From contig LNAC01001864.1 in NCBI GenBank assembly GCA_002007465.1, positions 1 through 64,000 of the forward strand: a stretch of DNA of 64,000 nucleotides. Reading direction: 5' to 3'. A program made the position numbers and the translations under genes. Origin of the DNA: Ailurus styani. Its lineage: Eukaryota; Chordata; Mammalia; Carnivora; Ailuridae. Of this stretch, positions 60,827 through 64,000 are shown piece after piece (position 1 is the stretch's first letter; the number at the start of each line of letters is the position of its first letter). The notes under the pieces are model-generated. The model ran no database searches and was not told where the DNA came from. It saw nothing but the letters and a program-made list of their open reading frames with translations.

Positions 60827-61249
60827 AAGATGTGGTCCATATATATAATGGAATATTATGCAGCCATCAGAAAGGATGAATACCCAAATTTTATATCGAC
60901 ATCGATGGGACTGGAGGAGATTATGCTGAGTGAAATAAGTCAAGCAGAGAAAGTCAATTATCATATGGTTTCACTTACTTGTGGAACATAAGGAATAAAA
61001 TGGAGGACTCTAGGAGAAGGAAAGAAAAAGTGTATTGGGGTAAATACAGAAGGAAGGGGAGGTGAACCATGAGAGACTGTGGACTCTGAGAAATAAACTG
61101 AGGATTATGGAGGGAAGGGGGGTGGGATGATGGGTGAGCCTGGTGGTGGGTATTAAGGAGGGTATGCACAGAGCACTGGGTGTGGTGCATAAACAATGAA
61201 TCTTAGAACACTGAAAAAAAATAAAGATGTTTAAAAAATTTTTTAAAAA
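60827..61249 (+). mobile_element. 5'-truncated L1 tail
   Basis: ORF2 end plus 3' UTR of the 'gcataaacaatgaatctt' type, as in the nested L1 at 33.7 kb. Flanked by aggacagtg at 60818-60826 and 61250-61258. Confidence 0.92.
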
Positions 61250-61489
61250 AGGACAGTGCTTCTAAACTAAATTATTATCTGAGAGTGATCGAAAAAGTCA
61301 TGGTTTACTCTAGTTTTTATCCAGGAGCAAGGGGAAAGTAAGCTTCAATTAGCAAATATAAAGGAACTGAAAGTGTCCAAATAAAAGTTTATTTGTTATT
61401 TTGTTCTACAGGACATGTTTTTTCAACATACAAGTTTTGTAACTAATTTAATTTTAGTCACCTGGAAGTCATGCACAGTGACTATTCTA

Positions 61490-61880
61490 GGTACCTCATA
61501 TAAGTGAAATCATATAAGTTTGTCTTCTTGTGACTGGCTTATTTTACTTAGCATAATAGCCTCAAGGTTCATTCATGTTGTACCACATGGCAGATTTTTC
61601 CATCCTTTTTAAGACAATATTCCATTATATGTACATATCACATTTTCTTTATCTATTTATGTGTTTTTGGACACTTGGATTGTTTTCATCCTTTGCTACT
61701 GTAAATAGGCTTACAGTGAACATGTATATATAAGTATCTTTGAGACCTTGATTTCAATTTTGCAGGGTTTCTAACCAGAAATGAAAATACTGGATCATAC
61801 AGTAATTATATTTTTAATTTTTTGAGAAACTGACATGCTGTTTTCCACTGTGGCTATACAATTTCATATTCTGCCTGATT
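61490..61880 (-). mobile_element. Ancient L1 ORF2 C-terminal fragment
   Basis: Reverse text such as 'cttagcataatagcctcaag', 'attcattcatgttgtaccac' and 'ttttgagaaactgacatgct'. It ends about 150 bp from the CCDC7 exon. Confidence 0.75.
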
Positions 61881-62026
61881 ATAATTTTAAAATTACACAT
61901 ATCATAAAAATTGACATAAGAACACTAAATTTTTTTAACAGTGCTCTTATTTATGTTTCCAATTGTTCTAAAATGAATGTCTACTCATTCTCGTTATTAG
62001 GAAAAGGAGTTATTTTAAAAGCTTAC

Positions 62027-62102
62027 CTCTCCAACATATTTGACTGTTTTTCAAATATTTTCAACATGACATTCAATCGATTCATCAGTGAATAAGTAGT
62101 TT
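62027..62102 (-). CDS. CCDC7: CCDC7 internal exon (76 bp)
   Basis: The acceptor is a T-rich tract ending in 'catgacag' and the donor is GAGAG|gtaagc. Only one of the three frames is open; it begins after two bases and reads TTYSLMNRLNVMLKIFEKQ, then SNMLE, leaving AG to be completed by the next exon. The peptide is helical and amphipathic, the start of the coiled coil. From memory the human protein has a very similar stretch here, with the ANMLERA-type motif across the exon junction. The two leading bases AA imply a Gln codon split with the preceding exon, which I could not find between here and 64 kb. Confidence 0.87.
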
Positions 62103-62259
62103 CTGTCATGAAAAAAGTGAAAAAATTTAAAGGTATTAAAAATGGCTTAAGTTATACCTCTATGCTGATAAAACTCACTGCTATAGGTGTGAGAACTAGA
62201 TGAACATAACAAGGAGACAGACTCAAGGAACAAATGTTTATGATAAATATAGTTACCAT

Positions 62260-62410
62260 TTTATTAAATTCCCATTTTGTCACTATGCTACTTTACAATT
62301 CTCTTAATCCTCAAAATAACTCAAAAAGAAGATATTGTCAACATTCAAATAAACAGAGTCTAAGAGAAGTTCTATCATTTGGTCAAAATTATGCAAAACT
62401 AGATTGAGGT
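62260..62410 (-). mobile_element. MIR fragment
   Basis: Reverse MIR-like order: 'ctctcttaatcctcaaaata'-type core, 'aacagagtctaagagaag', 'tggtcaaaattatgcaaaac'. The remaining 62103-62570 is unassigned. Confidence 0.5.
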
Positions 62411-62586
62411 CAGTGTGTGCAACCACCTCATAACATTGCATATAAGAGGACTCTAAGATGTTAAAAGTTACTGCCTATAAATCAATAAAGTCTATGGTAA
62501 GATGCTAACAATCCTGTTAAGTTTTCCACCTGAATCAAATAACCCAAAAGGTTATCCAAAATGCTACTTAAAAGGAAACCAACATA

Positions 62587-62734
62587 GGGATGTCTGGGTG
62601 GCTCTGTTGGTTAAACGTCTGTCTTCAGCTCAGGTCATGATCTGAGAGTCCTGGGATTAAGTCCCACATTGGGGTCTTTTTCAGGGGGGAGCCTGCTTCT
62701 CCCTCTGCTTGCCACTCCTCCTGTTTGTACTCTC

Positions 62735-62781
<47 letters not shown>

Positions 62782-63020
62782 CAAATAAGTAAATAAAATA
62801 TTTATTTAAAAAAAAAGCAAAGGGGGCGCCTGGGTGGCTCAGTGGGTTAAAGCCTCTGCTTTCGGTTCAGGTCATGATCTCAGGGTCCTGGGATCGAGGC
62901 CCGCATCGGGCTCCCTGCTTGGCGGAGAGCCTGCTTCCCCCTCTCTCTCTCTCTGCCTCCTTGTGATCTCTCTCCCTCTGTGAAATAAATAAATAAAATC
63001 TTTAAAAAAAAAAAAAAAGC
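62587..63020 (+). mobile_element. Old CAN-SINE carrying a young CAN-SINE in its tail
   Basis: The outer SINE (62587 to about 62808, with a long CT microsatellite at 62738-62779) is bounded by aaaggaaaccaacata at 62571-62586 and 63021-63036, enclosing a second SINE. Confidence 0.92.
62824..63008 (+). mobile_element. Inner CAN-SINE, young mustelid type
   Basis: Inserted in the A-rich tail of the outer SINE. Flanked by an A run plus gcaaagg on both sides (about 62809-62823 and 63009-63024). Confidence 0.92.
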
Positions 63021-63439
63021 AAAGGAAACCAACATAATGAGAACCCATAGTAATCAATGAACTGTCAGGGTAATAACACGAGAGTCTTCAATCTTATGAC
63101 ACACATATACAAAGTATATGAGAGAAGACAAACTTCACTAAGTTTCACTAAGTTTTGGTTAGATAAACCAAACATGAAATGGACAAAGATAATGCTAAAT
63201 AACATGGAAGCAGTCCAAATTTCCTAAATATCAATTAAATTTTTTTCTATTCCACATGTCAAAATAGTGGTATACAGAAATGTAATAAATGTTTAGGTGC
63301 TGAGAAGAGAAAGGAAGAGGATAGAAATCACTTGGACTTAAAGAATGGAGACTTTATTAGAAAGAAACAGGCAAAAGCATAAGTAAAGACAGGAAAAGTA
63401 GAAATGTGCAGCATATATCAAGGGAACCAAATAAGTCAA

Positions 63440-63590
63440 GCATACATGATCTCATGGGTCATGAGATCAAGCCCTGAATCAGGCTCCCTGGGTAGAGGAG
63501 AGTCTGCTTGAGATTCTCTCTCTCCCTCTGCCCCCTCCACTCACTCATGCTCTCCCTCTTTCTCTCAAATTAATGAATAAAATCTTATTT
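63440..63590 (+). mobile_element. 5'-truncated old CAN-SINE
   Basis: It lacks the tRNA-like head and begins near 'atgatctcatgggtcatg'. The CT-rich part and TAAAATCTTATTT tail are clear. Confidence 0.8.
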
Positions 63591-63749
63591 AAAAATAAGT
63601 ATATAAAGAAACCAAGTAAACCAGAGACTTTGCTTTAGGAAGGTCAATACTCTTTAAACATTCACACGTATATTAAAAGAAGTCACCTTTAGAAAAATCA
63701 AATTTAGAATTTTTTATAAGCAAGAGAGAATATTTAAAATACATATATG

Positions 63750-63945
63750 AGGCACCTGGGTGACTTAGTTAAGTGTCTGCCTTCACCTCAGGTCATGATC
63801 TTGGGATCCTGGGATCGAGCTCTACATCAGGGTCCCCGCTCAGGGGGGATTCTGTTTCTCCCTCTGCCCCTGCCCCCCCCATGCTCTCATTCTCTCTAAA
63901 ATAACTAGTCTATAAATAAGTAATAAATAAGTAAATGAAATATTA
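63750..63945 (+). mobile_element. Old CAN-SINE
   Basis: The head 'gaggcacctgggtgactta', 'cctcaggtcatgatcttggg' and a degraded A-rich tail are visible. The last 55 bases of the window show nothing. Confidence 0.85.
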
Positions 63946-64000
63946 TACCATATCATTTTAAGATTAATTTGATAATACCAAAGGGCATGATTTAAAATTA

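Larger units (their letters stand above)
13645..62102 (-). other. CCDC7: CCDC7 gene segment: five exons and four introns
   Basis: The host gene spans this interval on the minus strand. Exon sizes in transcription order are 76, 31, 90, 86 and 55 bp, separated by introns of about 22.6 kb, 418 bp, 23.2 kb and 1.9 kb. Every exon has an AG acceptor and GT donor, and the phases chain exactly (2+1, 0, 0, 2+1), giving 112 uninterrupted codons. Chance would hardly produce this across 48 kb. The peptide reads as a coiled coil (heptads through QEKLGLQNELQKLK) followed by a basic Lys/Thr/Glu stretch. From memory it matches the middle of human CCDC7 in order and spacing. That gene encodes a coiled-coil protein expressed mainly in testis, of poorly known function. 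Earlier and later exons must lie outside the window. L1 copies A, C and E are antisense to the gene; the 5.5-kb copy, B, D and G are in sense. Confidence 0.85.

Noticed and set aside
1383..63945. tRNA-like heads with box A/B sequence in the SINEs
   Set aside because: They are the tRNA-derived promoters of CAN-SINEs, not tRNA genes; the cloverleaf is not conserved and tails and duplications mark them as insertions.
1..64000. CRISPR arrays, operons, prophage or other microbial systems
   Set aside because: Repeats here are SINE, L1, LTR and simple sequences of a mammalian genome. No regularly spaced repeat-spacer pattern exists.

Overview
This is nuclear DNA of a carnivoran mammal, almost certainly a mustelid. 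The window is AT-rich and dominated by retrotransposons. The 17 tRNA-derived CAN-SINEs include several nearly uniform copies with the body order 'gcgcctgggtggctcagtg', 'ggttaaagcctctgcc', 'ctcaggtcatgatc', then a CT-rich tract and an AAATAAATAAAATCTT tail. From memory that version is typical of Mustelidae rather than dog, cat or bear. No bacterial, plasmid or phage signal is present.

The only host gene I can support lies on the minus strand. Five short exons (62027-62102, 39386-39416, 38878-38967, 15575-15660, 13645-13699) each have AG/GT boundaries and join in one uninterrupted reading frame. They encode a coiled-coil segment followed by a Lys-rich stretch. I recognise this as the middle of CCDC7 (coiled-coil domain containing 7). 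Everything from about 13.6 to 62.1 kb is therefore exon or intron of this gene, and both window ends are probably intronic too.

Layout. 1-13.6 kb: intron with L1 3' ends, MaLR-type LTRs, a Tigger-like DNA element, SINEs, and one young 5'-truncated L1 (5.5-8.1 kb, minus) that still has a 772-codon ORF2 tail. 13.6-15.7 kb: two CCDC7 exons around a curious 0.9-kb inverted repeat made of L1 3' ends plus flank. 17.2-24.2 kb: full-length young L1 'A' (plus), with a perfect 12-bp target-site duplication that also encloses a transduced piece of LTR. 25-28 kb: old L1 pieces. 29.0-38.4 kb: old full-length L1 'E' (plus), riddled with LTRs, a younger L1 that carries a still younger L1, and SINEs. 38.9-39.4 kb: two more exons. 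40-50 kb: very old L1 'G' (minus), interrupted by an opposed L1 'H', an LTR and the near full-length young L1 'B' (minus). B's 5' UTR lacks about 1.27 kb between splice-like sites. 51-60 kb: two L1s, 'C' (plus) and 'D' (minus), fused tail to tail. 60-64 kb: L1 tails, the fifth exon and nested SINEs.

No L1 here looks autonomous: A and B have broken ORF1s and assembly gaps. The points of most interest are the spliced-looking 5' UTR of L1 B, the LTR-terminated 3' transduction of L1 A, the inverted duplication at 13.85-14.74 kb, and one homologous site in many L1 copies that repeatedly gave rise to different microsatellites. I found no undescribed multi-gene system.
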